64,000 bases of DNA from Schauerella aestuarii. Its GTDB lineage: Bacteria > Pseudomonadota > Gammaproteobacteria > Burkholderiales > Burkholderiaceae_B. Under the pieces are notes generated by a model. That model was not told the origin of the DNA. It was given only the letters and a program-made list of their open reading frames with translations, and searched no databases. Positions 34,304-42,723 of the stretch are shown in pieces; the stretch's first letter is position 1; each line of letters begins with the position of its first letter. A program made the translations under genes and the position numbers. The DNA is taken from NCBI RefSeq assembly GCF_009866805.1, contig NZ_SIZW01000042.1, positions 434,001 through 498,000 on the forward strand. The letters run 5' to 3'.

Positions 34304-35254
34304 TTACGGCCGCGCCTGCATCCCCAGCCAGCCGTGCAACCCCACATAAATGCCGACAGCAATTATCAGGACGCTCGAAAAGTACGGCGCGCGGCGCGCC
34401 AGGGTCGAAAGCCAGGCATATCGTTTGGTCGCGTGGCGTACGCTCAACGCAGCAATGGCGCCCACGGTGACCAAGGTCAGGGCCAAACCAATTGAGAAAC
34501 AGAGCACCAGCACCGCGCCCAGCGTGAATTCTTTTAACTGAAGACAGAGCAACAACACGGTAATCGCAGCAGGGCAGGGGATCAGTCCCCCGGTAAGCCC
34601 GAACAGCGCGATCTGCCAATTGGTGACCTTTTTGTCTGCGAAGCGTCGTTGAATGTCATTGGCATGCGCCAATTGATGGGCGTCTTGAAAGCCGTCGTCG
34701 GGAAGGTCAAGTCTGCGGCGGAGTTGGGCCGTCTCGTCTGTGCGGCGAGCATCAGGATGATGGTTATCTTCGTGGGCATGTCCATGATCATGATCGCGGC
34801 TATGGCTGTGGCTACCACCATGGCCGTGACCGTGGCTATGACCGTGGCTATGGCCGTGGCTATGGCCGTTGCTATGACCATGATCGCGATCGTGCGCGCT
34901 GCGTGGATGTTGCTCGCGCCACGTCCGCCAGAACATCCACGCGGCGATCGACACGATGACCACGCCGGAAGCAAGTTGGAAATAAGGCTCGAGCGCTTCG
35001 GCATCGACGCCTCGCCACAGATACATGCCGCCCAATCCAATGCCCCACACGATAAGTGTGTGCGAAATGGTGGCGGTGACGCCAAGCAAAACGGCCTGGC
35101 CTACGGTGCCACGAATGGCCACAATGAACGCCGCCATCATGGTTTTGGAATGGCCTGGCTCCAGACCGTGCAGTGCGCCAAGCAATATGGCGCTGGGGAT
35201 GAACAGCCACGCGTGGGCGGTACCTTGCGCGAGGAGGGTGGAGAACGAAAGCAT
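34304..35254 (-). CDS. rcnA: nickel/cobalt efflux protein RcnA
   Basis: 316 residues of the NiCoT-related RcnA family with about six membrane segments. The first helix pair has LLGALHGLEPGHSKTMMAAF, the metal-path motif. A cytoplasmic loop (about 120-165) is extremely His-rich, with repeated HSHG units. LTGGLIPCPAAITVLLLCLQ is the second signature. It exports Ni(II) and Co(II). A C6G7 palindrome lies 40 bases upstream of the start, and the sensor gene sits tail to tail. GGAACTCC surrounds the start region; no strong ribosome binding site is seen. Confidence 0.9.
   Translation of the reverse strand: MLSFSTLLAQGTAHAWLFIPSAILLGALHGLEPGHSKTMMAAFIVAIRGTVGQAVLLGVTATISHTLIVWGIGLGGMYLWRGVDAEALEPYFQLASGVVIVSIAAWMFWRTWREQHPRSAHDRDHGHSNGHSHGHSHGHSHGHGHGGSHSHSRDHDHGHAHEDNHHPDARRTDETAQLRRRLDLPDDGFQDAHQLAHANDIQRRFADKKVTNWQIALFGLTGGLIPCPAAITVLLLCLQLKEFTLGAVLVLCFSIGLALTLVTVGAIAALSVRHATKRYAWLSTLARRAPYFSSVLIIAVGIYVGLHGWLGMQARP
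34831..34878 (-). repeat. 12-bp imperfect tandem repeat coding the RcnA His-rich loop
   Basis: Four 12-base units of the pattern CGTGGCTATGRC (plus strand) encode successive HSHG tetrapeptides on the minus strand. More degenerate units flank them. Length is likely to vary between strains by slippage. Confidence 0.8.
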
Positions 35255-35293
35255 CGTGGGAGTTCCTTGACGTGAGGCCGCAATGGCTTCGAT

Positions 35294-35316
35294 CTTATCC
35301 CCCCGGGGGGGATAAG
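35294..35316. promoter_or_regulatory. candidate operator of the CsoR/RcnR-type repressor in front of rcnA
   Basis: CTTAT-CCCCCC-GGGGGGG-ATAAG: AT-rich arms around a C6/G7 core. CsoR/RcnR/DmeR-type repressors bind G/C tracts flanked by AT inverted repeats, so the site is probably bound by the sensor at 33953. It is centred about 50 bases upstream of the rcnA start. Confidence 0.75.
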
Positions 35317-35491
35317 TGGCAAAAGCCTGCGCTCAGGTAAGGGTCATGCAATAGGGTGCAAAATCACCACAAAGGGGTCGGCGCTCTGGCTAACTTGGCA
35401 CACGTAAGATCGGGACAGGATAAAAAATGCAGCGCGACGTCAATTCTGAATAAAATATGGTAACTGAGTAGATTTTCTGCGGAACATCGTC

Positions 35492-37039
35492 ATGTCTGAA
35501 CAAAAAGTGGGATACGCGTGGATAGTTGAAAACTTGAGGCTCAAGACCACTCGATCATTCCTGCCCGCCAAGGTGACGGCCAGCACGCGCGCACTTCACA
35601 ATTTGGGCGATCAACTCCTGGTGCCACCTCACATTGCACCATCCGATGAAGATCCAATCTCCCATCTGGAGTTTGCGCTTAAACACCAAAAAGTCGATCT
35701 CGAAAGCATTCAGGCCGCATCGCTGGCCTTAGATCCTGCTCACGTCCAAGCGCGAATCAATGAGCGTCCAAGCGGCTTATATTTACGTCAAATCGGCGTA
35801 CTCTTCGAACACTTCACCGGACATTCCCTCGACGTTTCCAGCCCAACGGCAAAGTATGTAGATCTGTTCGACGATAGCTACTATATCTGTGGTGTCGCTC
35901 GCCGCAACGCCAAGTACCGCGTTAACGTCAACGGCCTTGGACCGCTTTCATATTGTCCCATCGTACGTCGAACGCCCGCAATCACAAGACTCGTCGCGCG
36001 AGATCTGTTCGCAGATCTCGATCGCTTCGTCGAATCTGTAGGCGGAACGAAACATCTCGATCGCGCATTGGGTTGGGCTTATCTCGACGAAACAAGGGGG
36101 TCGTTCCAAATCGAGCGCGATCCACCGTCGGACGATCGCGCACGCCGCTTTGTGCAACTACTTCATCAAGCCCATCAAGGGATGCCGCTCACAGAAGCAT
36201 ACCTAGCTGAATTGCAGTCCAGCATTATTCGTAGCCCGCATCATCAAGAGGTAGCATTCCGCCATCAACAAAACTGGTTGGCTAGCGCGTCCCGATCTGC
36301 TGCTGTAAACGTGACCTATATACCGCCAGCACCAGAACCTCTAGAGGCGTTGATGGCCGACTTCATGGCCTTTGCGAATGCTCCGGCGCAGGGTGACGGC
36401 AATAATGCGCTGATCAAAGCAATGCTCGTGTCGTTTGGCTTCGTCTTCAACCATCCATTCATGGATGGAAACGGACGAATTTCAAGATTTTTGGTTCATC
36501 ACAGTCTGTGTCGCGCAGGTGTGCTTCAGCAGGGATTGATCTTGCCGATTTCAGTAGCGATGCAACATCACGAGGGTGACTATCTATCGGCATTGAAGAG
36601 TGTCAGTGCTCCCATTCGCGATCTCTGGGAAGTGGCTGTGATCGATGAGCGGGCGCTTCGGACGACATTCAATGGATCGGCAGATCCGTATCGGTATTGG
36701 GACGCCACCGCGACTGTCGAGTTTGGTTTGCAAATGGCGCATTACGCGCTTGATCACTCGCTCCTGGAAGAAAGTGAATTCCTAAAGCGCTTCGACATCG
36801 CCCGAAAAGCGGTCGAGCGAAGCTACGATATTCAGAATCGAGACGTGGTCAATCTTGTTCGGATGGCGTACGACACGCGAGGCGTGTTGTCGAAAAACCG
36901 CCGCAAGCAATTTGCCGATCGCGTCGAGCCGGAAGTACTTGACGCCATTGAACGGGCGGTCACGGCAGCATTCTTTCCCGACATTGATATAGAGCCAGTC
37001 GCGGTCACAAAGCCGAACGCGGATGAGAGCACGCGCTAG
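35492..37039 (+). CDS. Fic domain protein (AMP-transferase-like)
   Basis: 515 residues. The catalytic motif NHPFMDGNGRISRF (HPFxDGNGR at 321-329) is complete, so transfer of AMP or another nucleotide part to a hydroxyl side chain is expected. GSFQIERD (203-210) matches the inhibitory (S/T)xxxE(G/N) helix of class II Fic proteins, with Ser204 and Glu208 present but Arg in place of Gly/Asn. About 190 N-terminal residues are of unknown type. The gene is visibly more AT-rich than its neighbours and single, suggesting acquisition. No antitoxin gene is adjacent. Confidence 0.88.
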   Translation: MSEQKVGYAWIVENLRLKTTRSFLPAKVTASTRALHNLGDQLLVPPHIAPSDEDPISHLEFALKHQKVDLESIQAASLALDPAHVQARINERPSGLYLRQIGVLFEHFTGHSLDVSSPTAKYVDLFDDSYYICGVARRNAKYRVNVNGLGPLSYCPIVRRTPAITRLVARDLFADLDRFVESVGGTKHLDRALGWAYLDETRGSFQIERDPPSDDRARRFVQLLHQAHQGMPLTEAYLAELQSSIIRSPHHQEVAFRHQQNWLASASRSAAVNVTYIPPAPEPLEALMADFMAFANAPAQGDGNNALIKAMLVSFGFVFNHPFMDGNGRISRFLVHHSLCRAGVLQQGLILPISVAMQHHEGDYLSALKSVSAPIRDLWEVAVIDERALRTTFNGSADPYRYWDATATVEFGLQMAHYALDHSLLEESEFLKRFDIARKAVERSYDIQNRDVVNLVRMAYDTRGVLSKNRRKQFADRVEPEVLDAIERAVTAAFFPDIDIEPVAVTKPNADESTR

Positions 37040-37065
37040 CGAAAGGCAATTCGCCGTTTTGCCAA

Positions 37066-37206
37066 TCAATCCTTGCGACCGCCGCGATATCCAAATGCAA
37101 TCGCCAAGACAATGCCGGCGGTGATGCCGATAAGCATGCTCTCGAGCGCCAGTCCGACGCCCACCCCTGCGGCGATGCCGCTTACTAAGCTGAGTCCTTG
37201 ATTCAT
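37066..37206 (-). CDS. small two-helix membrane peptide, hypothetical
   Basis: 46 residues, MNQGLSLVSGIAAGVGVGLA then a second hydrophobic run ending in GYRGGRKD, with glycine spacing like a tight helical hairpin. No clear ribosome binding site. It lies between the Fic gene end and the next minus-strand gene. It may be real, since the glycine-rich repeated helices and basic tail look protein-like, but support is limited. Confidence 0.4.
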   Translation of the reverse strand: MNQGLSLVSGIAAGVGVGLALESMLIGITAGIVLAIAFGYRGGRKD

Positions 37207-37247
37207 GCGATAAGTATAACGGCGACTGTCGCGCGAAACGTGCCCCC

Positions 37248-37676
37248 TTATGGCTTGCGGCTGACGCATCCCAGGAAGGTGGCAGACATCGCGGCGGTAA
37301 GATAGCCATCCTCGAGCACCGCCATTTGAAACTGCACCGGGATCGGACCTTCGGTTTTAAATTCCGACAGCTGCAGGCCAATGGCAGTCCTTTTCTTCGA
37401 AGCCACCTCTGACGCACCTTGCGCAAGATTGAAGGACAGTGTTCGCGTGTCGATGGTGGCGCCGGGTTCCACTTTTTGACTTGACGAGGCCACCTTCCAG
37501 ACGGTGGGCTCGCGCCCTTTCAAGACCTCCCGCAACGATGCACCGTCCCACACAAAAGAGGTCGCCGGGCGGCCATCGGCCGGTTGGGCAGGGCAATCCA
37601 GTGCAATCGGTGCGGGCGATGCGGCATAAGCCGTCGATGAAAAGAGTAGGGTGATGGGGAGAATGAGGTGGCGCAT
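37248..37676 (-). CDS. secreted hypothetical protein
   Basis: 142 residues with a signal peptide (MRHLILPITLLFSSTAYAAS). The mature protein has ALDCPAQPADGRPATSFVWD, VASSSQKVEPGATIDTRTLS and a C-terminal MSATFLGCVSRKP, giving two cysteines that could pair. It is probably a periplasmic beta-rich protein. I do not recognise the family. Start ATG 37676 is chosen for the signal peptide; the longer in-frame stretch upstream is non-coding in composition. Confidence 0.6.
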   Translation of the reverse strand: MRHLILPITLLFSSTAYAASPAPIALDCPAQPADGRPATSFVWDGASLREVLKGREPTVWKVASSSQKVEPGATIDTRTLSFNLAQGASEVASKKRTAIGLQLSEFKTEGPIPVQFQMAVLEDGYLTAAMSATFLGCVSRKP

Positions 37677-37800
37677 AAGCACTGATGAACTCGTAAGAAC
37701 AGCGCCCAAGCGCCGGGATGGCGGCCATTCTAACGGGAAGGGGAAGGGCGCAGCAGGGCGTGATGCCGCTGCCTCCTCCCGACAATCCTGGACGCGTGAC

Positions 37801-38349
37801 CTACAATGGCTTGAAGAGGCCGCCCGTATCCACGGGGTAATGTGCAGCGGCGAACTGTCGCGCCTTGGCCGCGAAATACGATTGCACCCACGCGTATCGT
37901 TCGCCATCCTTGGGAAGTCCCACCGAGTCGGCAATGCTGGCCAGGCTAATGGTGTGACCGCCCGCACCCCAATTGCCTTCAGTCACTTCCTCGATCACGA
38001 CGAGCACGCCGGCGCCGTCACTGTCGTGTGCACCCAGGCTTTGCATCATGGCCGCGTGCACGGCGATATGCACTTCGGTTTTATGCGCCTGGCTCATGTA
38101 GCCTTCGGGAATGGTCACTCGGGCCATGAGGCGCCCTGGTTTGCTCACGAAGGTGTCATCACTGCATCCGCCAACCCACCAATCACCGGCCGGCACCTCA
38201 GTGAACAGCACCGATGCGAAGGCGAGGCCGCCCGCAGTACGTGCGCCGCCTTCCATCGTCAACATGACCTCTGTCAGACTTTGGCTCAGCGTGGATTTAC
38301 GGGCGGTGTCGAGCAACCCGGCAGCGTAATAGACTTGAATGACTGGCAT
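37801..38349 (-). CDS. tautomerase superfamily protein, fused double-domain type
   Basis: 182 residues beginning MPVIQVYYAAGLLD, where Pro2 would be the catalytic N-terminal proline of 4-oxalocrotonate tautomerases. Single-domain members have about 60-80 residues. Here a second domain-like segment (LMARVTIPEGYMSQAHKTEV to VIEEVTEGNWGAGGHTISL) follows, as in fused tautomerases. The enzyme probably tautomerises or hydrolyses a 2-oxo or halogenated acid. Start ATG 38349 fits the Pro2 requirement. It is monocistronic. Confidence 0.82.
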   Translation of the reverse strand: MPVIQVYYAAGLLDTARKSTLSQSLTEVMLTMEGGARTAGGLAFASVLFTEVPAGDWWVGGCSDDTFVSKPGRLMARVTIPEGYMSQAHKTEVHIAVHAAMMQSLGAHDSDGAGVLVVIEEVTEGNWGAGGHTISLASIADSVGLPKDGERYAWVQSYFAAKARQFAAAHYPVDTGGLFKPL

Positions 38350-38483
38350 GGCTTTTTCCTTGTCGTCCCTTCCGGGCAAATGGAGTAAGGCTGCAGTGGC
38401 GGAAGTCGCGGCATACCTTTGGCAATGGGTTAGGTGTTGCGTCCTATCTTTCGCAATGCATTCGGTGTGGCGTCGTACCCCGC

Positions 38484-39233
38484 TCAGGGTGGTGTCTCAA
38501 CGATCAGAAGGTCGGCACCTTCCACATCCGTGCAAATATCGATCGGGCTGTTGCCCCAGATGCCGGTGCTGTCGCGACGATTAAGCGCCGTGCCTCCCAC
38601 GTTCGCCTCACCTTCAAGCATGAAAACGTACGTACCGTGCGCGGGCGATTTTGGCGTGTATTTGATGTTGACTGCCTCGTCTGCCACAAGGCGCGACACG
38701 GTCACGGCCTGGCTGATACGTATTGCGCCGTCGGCATTGCCCACAAGTGGAACAAGTTGATTGCGATGCGCGATGGCTTCAAAACGGCTGCGTGTGTATG
38801 ACGGCGGAAGAAGCAACTTGTCGGGAAGCATCCACACATAGATGACCTGAAGATCCTCGCTCGCGATGTTCAGCTCACAGTGCTTGCCACCGGAACCAGC
38901 CGAAAAGGCGTAGTAATCACCAGGACGCAGTTGGTCCACATTGCCCACCGTATTCACGTGGGTGAGGGTGCCGGCCAATACGAACGCGCAAATGATGAAA
39001 TCGTGATGGCGATGCATGTTGTAGCCACAGCCCGCGCCACTGAATACTTCGTCGCCGAATACGCGGATACGACCGAACCCCTGGATGCCCGTCTGATAGT
39101 TTCCGAAGTTGAAGCTTGAGTGGCGAGTAAGAATGGCATCGGGATGCCCTGCGATATAGCTCGCAGCCCCACCTGTAGAAAGCAACTTATCGTAGCCACG
39201 CTCGTGAGCGCGCAATACAAAATTGTTGTTCAT
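38484..39233 (-). CDS. pirin family bicupin (YhhW-like)
   Basis: 249 residues. GYNMHRHHDFIICAFVLAGT and the second metal motif SAGSGGKHCELN supply the three His and one Glu of pirin-type cupins, so the iron site looks complete. YhhW and human pirin act on quercetin, but physiological roles are unclear. It follows the rubredoxin gene by 19 bases on the same strand, so both are probably co-expressed, which suggests electron supply to an iron enzyme. The start at 39233 is preferred over a long upstream extension overlapping rubredoxin. Confidence 0.83.
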   Translation of the reverse strand: MNNNFVLRAHERGYDKLLSTGGAASYIAGHPDAILTRHSSFNFGNYQTGIQGFGRIRVFGDEVFSGAGCGYNMHRHHDFIICAFVLAGTLTHVNTVGNVDQLRPGDYYAFSAGSGGKHCELNIASEDLQVIYVWMLPDKLLLPPSYTRSRFEAIAHRNQLVPLVGNADGAIRISQAVTVSRLVADEAVNIKYTPKSPAHGTYVFMLEGEANVGGTALNRRDSTGIWGNSPIDICTDVEGADLLIVETPP

Positions 39234-39252
39234 GACGAGTTCTCGAAGGAGG

Positions 39253-39468
39253 CTAGAGGAGGGCGTGCGCACCAACGGAATCGTTGGCGTACGGGAGCTC
39301 GACCATTTCGAAACGATGCTTCGGCGTGCCGCAGTCCGGGCAAACCCAGGTATCCGGAATATCGATCCATCGCGTGCCTGGGGCGATGCCATGCTCAGGC
39401 AATCCCAAGGCTTCGTCATAAAGGAAGCCACAGCCTAAGCACAGCAAACGCTTAAGAGATTCATCCAT
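39253..39468 (-). CDS. rubredoxin
   Basis: 71 residues. [20 protein letters not shown] and [17 protein letters not shown] give the two CxxC pairs that bind one iron, with the conserved IAPGTRW segment between. It is a small electron carrier, typically serving alkane or aromatic monooxygenases or oxygen detoxification. Here it is the first gene of a pair with a pirin-family protein and divergent from a GntR regulator. The partner reductase is not in the window. Confidence 0.93.
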   Translation of the reverse strand: MDESLKRLLCLGCGFLYDEALGLPEHGIAPGTRWIDIPDTWVCPDCGTPKHRFEMVELPYANDSVGAHALL

Positions 39469-39509
39469 GATGTCTCCGTACGGCCGATACGCCTCGACTT
39501 GGCTGCGCT

Positions 39510-39552
39510 AGGTAGCGCGTGACGCATTTATAGCACGCGTCACGCGCTACCT
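39510..39552. promoter_or_regulatory. perfect 16-bp inverted repeat between rubredoxin and GntR genes
   Basis: AGGTAGCGCGTGACGC (39510-39525) and its exact complement (39537-39552) with an 11-base AT-rich spacer. It lies in the divergent promoter region, 42 bases before the rubredoxin start and 55 before the GntR start. An operator for the GntR regulator is the most likely reading; a cruciform or terminator hairpin is the alternative. Confidence 0.65.
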
Positions 39553-39606
39553 CAAGAAAATTGATATAGTGGAACGGTAGGAATCGATGTTGTGGAGGGG
39601 TAGTCA

Positions 39607-40272
39607 ATGTACGGTGCAGGAAATCTGCGAGAGATGGTGCTGGCGCAGTTGCGCTCTCAAATCGTGTCTGGGGAGGCTGCACCAGGCAAAATCTATTCAG
39701 TCCCTGCGCTGGCAGCGCAGATGAATGTGTCGACCACCCCGGTGCGTGAAGCGCTCCTGGAGTTGAGTCGCACAGGCATGGTTTCCCCTTTACGCAACCG
39801 CGGTTTTCAGGTCGAAGCGCTCACACCTGAAGAATTGGAAAATCAATTCGACGTTCGCATCATGGTTGAAGCCGGCGCGCTCGCGGCCGTTGCGCGACGC
39901 GGACTGACCGATACGCAACCGCTGATCAAGCTCGCCGATGCGGTGGCCACTGCTGTAGAGGAGGGCGATGTGGCGCGCTATATCGATGCCGACCATGCCT
40001 TCCACGAGGCCTTGGTCGCCAGAGCAAATAACCCGACGCTCACCCGTTTGGTGATGACCCTCCGCGCCGATATGCGCCTTTTTGGAATCAGTTCGCCCGA
40101 AGGCAAAGCGCGACAGCAAGCGTCGGTGGCGGAGCATTACGAAATGATTGAGCTCGCTGTCGCCGGTGACAGCGATGCGTTGGCTGCACTGATTACCCGA
40201 CACATCGAAGCGTGGAAACCATTGTTCATCGCAGCGCTTGCGGAACTGTCGGGAGCTCGAAAAATAAATTAG
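39607..40272 (+). CDS. GntR family regulator, FadR/FCD type
   Basis: 221 residues. The winged helix has VPALAAQMNVSTTPVREALL followed by ELSRTGMVSPLRNRGFQVEA, and the helical FCD domain has FDVRIMVEAGALAAVARRGL and DHAFHEALVARANNPTL, with the Asp/His residues that often bind metal and a carboxylate. GGAGGGG precedes the start. It is divergent from rubredoxin-pirin with a 16-bp inverted repeat between, so it likely regulates them and perhaps the cupin that follows. Confidence 0.9.
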   Translation: MYGAGNLREMVLAQLRSQIVSGEAAPGKIYSVPALAAQMNVSTTPVREALLELSRTGMVSPLRNRGFQVEALTPEELENQFDVRIMVEAGALAAVARRGLTDTQPLIKLADAVATAVEEGDVARYIDADHAFHEALVARANNPTLTRLVMTLRADMRLFGISSPEGKARQQASVAEHYEMIELAVAGDSDALAALITRHIEAWKPLFIAALAELSGARKIN

Positions 40273-40384
40273 CCGTCTCCTCTGAAAAAGCGCCAACAGC
40301 AGCACGCCGATTTTGGCGACAGCGCTTCAGGTCACACACTCTGTATGCGGAATGCGCAGCTCGATCACCCTTGTTGGAGCTCAA

Positions 40385-40855
40385 ATGACATTCGTCTTCC
40401 ATCATGCAAAGCCAACCGAGCCACCGCTGCTTATTCCGGCGATCGGTCTTTCTTTGCGGGTGCCACTGCCACCGGAAATGACCGGCGGCAGCATGACTGC
40501 CATAGAAACCGTAAACATGCCCGGCTTCGGTCCGCCGCTCCATCGACATCGCGAAACCGAGATCTTTCGGGTGCTGGAAGGCTGCTACCTGTTTCACTGC
40601 GACGGTCGCGAATTCGAAGCGGGCGAGGGTGATGTCGTCACCATTCCGGGCGGTGCGGCGCATACGTTCGTCAATATCTCCGACAAACCCGCCCGCCAGT
40701 TCATTGTGATTACGCCAGGATTGGACGCCACCGCATTTTTCACTCAACTGGGTGAAATCATGCGCGATGGCGTGCCCGATAAGCAAGCATTCGAGCTATT
40801 CGGTCAACGATGGGACGTTGAGTTTCTTGGGCCACCGCTGAAGGTTCCGGGTTAA
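40385..40855 (+). CDS. cupin domain protein
   Basis: 156 residues, one beta-barrel cupin. FGPPLHRHRETEIFRVLEG is motif 1 (HxHxxxE) and GDVVTIPGGAAHTFVNISD is motif 2 with its His, so a metal site is intact. Function could be an isomerase, dioxygenase or a ligand-binding protein. GGAG lies at 40376-40379. It follows the GntR gene by about 110 bases on the same strand. The 232 bases after it hold nothing I can support. Confidence 0.83.
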   Translation: MTFVFHHAKPTEPPLLIPAIGLSLRVPLPPEMTGGSMTAIETVNMPGFGPPLHRHRETEIFRVLEGCYLFHCDGREFEAGEGDVVTIPGGAAHTFVNISDKPARQFIVITPGLDATAFFTQLGEIMRDGVPDKQAFELFGQRWDVEFLGPPLKVPG

Positions 40856-41087
40856 GCCATTCCGTGCGTATGCCTGTCTGGCGACAGATGAGCAGAAGCC
40901 AGCGCCGGCGCATGCGCTTTACTCTGGAAACCGATTCCTCGCACCGCGCGTGCGGGGGCTCTTGGATTTCGTAAGCAATCGTTTTGAGCAGACCGCGCGG
41001 GAGATCCCGGCGTGAGCGCGCCAGCGCTTTTTGGAGTTTTCATCTGCAAGTGCCAAAATGCACGATCGACGTAACAGGACGATCAAG

Positions 41088-41543
41088 ATGGACCATGCTG
41101 GCGTGTTGGCGGTGGACCACACAGGATTTTCAGTGGCCTCGTTGGACTCGGCGATCCAGTTCTGGACCGAAGCGATGGGTTTCGAACTTGTGCGGCAAGG
41201 TGAAATGGGCGGCGCGTTTTTGCGAGAGACGACGGGCGTCGATGATCCGCGCTGCAGGATGGCGTTGGTGGTAGCGCCGAACGGGTATCCGATCGAGCTA
41301 CTGGAGTATTCGACGGGTCGTACGTTAGGCGAGACACCTGGCAGCGCAGGAGCGATCGGTGCCGTGCATCTCGCTGTCACGGTGGCCGACATTCACGCGG
41401 CCATTGCGCGAGTGAAGCTGGCGGGGTGGCATGCGAAAGGTTCGCCGCAGCCGATACCCACTGGCCCTCGAGCCGGTACGCGCGTCGCGTACGTCTCGGG
41501 GCCGGACGGCATCATCGTGGAGTTGATGCAGAGACCTGCGTAA
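41088..41543 (+). CDS. VOC (glyoxalase/bleomycin resistance/dioxygenase) family protein
   Basis: 151 residues of two beta-alpha-beta-beta-beta modules. VDHTGFSVASLDSAIQFWTE holds the first metal His, VHLAVTVADIHAAIARVKLA the second, and YVSGPDGIIVELMQRP the final Glu. The family includes glyoxalase I, methylmalonyl-CoA epimerase and ring-cleaving dioxygenases. The sequence resembles lactoylglutathione-lyase-like members without a clear substrate. AGGA lies 8 bases before the start. Confidence 0.85.
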   Translation: MDHAGVLAVDHTGFSVASLDSAIQFWTEAMGFELVRQGEMGGAFLRETTGVDDPRCRMALVVAPNGYPIELLEYSTGRTLGETPGSAGAIGAVHLAVTVADIHAAIARVKLAGWHAKGSPQPIPTGPRAGTRVAYVSGPDGIIVELMQRPA

Positions 41544-41587
41544 GCGACATGGATGCGGGAACCGGGGATGGAAGGAATTCAGGGATT

Positions 41588-41598
41588 GTTGTAGAGAT
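41588..41598. repeat. 11-bp direct repeat, left copy, at edge of an AT-richer segment
   Basis: GTTGTAGAGAT occurs here, 45 bases after the VOC stop, and again at 44510-44520, 9 bases after the aldolase stop. The two copies bracket the LysR-Bug-aldolase segment whose base composition differs from its surroundings. Chance occurrence is possible. Confidence 0.4.
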
Positions 41599-41679
41599 GG
41601 CGCTGGCTTGGTTCACGCTTTTTGTCAGCAGCAGAGCGCATGCTATCTCAGCGAGGCCGAGATTGAGGTTGAACCCGCG

Positions 41680-42591
41680 CTATGGGTCGGACTCCAGATC
41701 ATTTAATGTCGTCGTTGCCAGTGATTCCATCAGTCGGTACGCAGCCGAATCCGTGGGCATGCTGGGCTGCCAAAAAATTCCGATCTCCCGCTTGCTCCAG
41801 GACTCCGAGATAGGAGTCACTTCTATCGCCATTGTGTGGCGGGCAGTTGCAACCAAGCTCAGGGGTGCAATGCCTACACCTACATCAGCTTCGGCCATGC
41901 GGCACAGCATAGCGACACCATCGGCAGACACTCTGCTTCTTAAATTTCGTCCAAGGGCCGCGGCCTGAGCATGTATGTATTTTTGAAGTGCCGATGACGG
42001 TTGAAAGGTCAGGAAGTCGTAATCCAACAGTTCGACGAAATTAACCCGTTCTTTTGCCGCAATTGGATGCCACTTAGCCGTCACGGCCACTAACTGGTCA
42101 ACGAACAATGCCCGACTGGCTAGGTCAGCGTGAGCATCACTTAAGGCAGCCACTCCCAACTCAACTTTTCCTTGCTGTACAAGTTGAAGTGCCTCGTTGC
42201 TCGAAGCCTCCTCAAACGCGACGTTGATGCGAGGGTTGGATCTCAAAAAGGCAATTAGCGGTGAGTCTAAAAGTCGAGCTCTGGCAACGAAATTCGTAGC
42301 GACTCGGACTTCTCCCTGCAGACCCTGACTTAGGTGCAGCAGATCAAGTTGCAGTTTTTCGGATTGCGCCAACATGTCGTGGGCGTGACGAATAACGACA
42401 AATCCAGCCGGGGTCACAGTCACACCGCGTGATTCACGTTTGAACAGTACGACGTCTAGTTTTCCTTCCAACAACTTTAGACGTTCACTCGCTGAAGCAG
42501 GCGCTAAAAAGCATGCTCCCGCGCCGGCGGTGATGCTTCCAGTCCGGGCTATTGCTATTACCAGCTTGAGGTCCTGCAGGTCTAAGCGCAT
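41680..42591 (-). CDS. LysR family transcriptional regulator
   Basis: 303 residues starting MRLDLQDLKLVIAIARTGSI, the winged helix-turn-helix, with the recognition region CFLAPASASERLKLLEGKLD. The effector domain includes VRVATNFVARARLLDS and ADVGVGIAPLSLVA. Codon use is visibly less GC-rich than in the flanking genes. It is divergent from the Bug-aldolase pair, which it most likely regulates. The preceding 136 bases contain only the 11-bp repeat copy. Confidence 0.88.
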   Translation of the reverse strand: MRLDLQDLKLVIAIARTGSITAGAGACFLAPASASERLKLLEGKLDVVLFKRESRGVTVTPAGFVVIRHAHDMLAQSEKLQLDLLHLSQGLQGEVRVATNFVARARLLDSPLIAFLRSNPRINVAFEEASSNEALQLVQQGKVELGVAALSDAHADLASRALFVDQLVAVTAKWHPIAAKERVNFVELLDYDFLTFQPSSALQKYIHAQAAALGRNLRSRVSADGVAMLCRMAEADVGVGIAPLSLVATARHTMAIEVTPISESWSKREIGIFWQPSMPTDSAAYRLMESLATTTLNDLESDP

Positions 42592-42723
42592 AGGTCGGCA
42601 AGGCGTTCGGAAAAACCGAAGCGCTCTATCAAAAATTCCAGATTGTCCTATAGGACACGAAGCTTCACGATGATCGCATGCAACACGTGATGTGAGTCGG
42701 TCTGAACCTAACCTGGAAAAAAT

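Noticed and set aside
34795-34890. Short repeats resembling a CRISPR-like array or satellite
   Set aside because: They are in frame with the RcnA His-rich loop, have 12-base periodicity with no spacers, and are explained by HSHG codons.
35492-37039. Fic/antitoxin (Fic-Fit or Doc-Phd) toxin-antitoxin module
   Set aside because: No small antitoxin gene is adjacent; the inhibitory helix is within the same protein.
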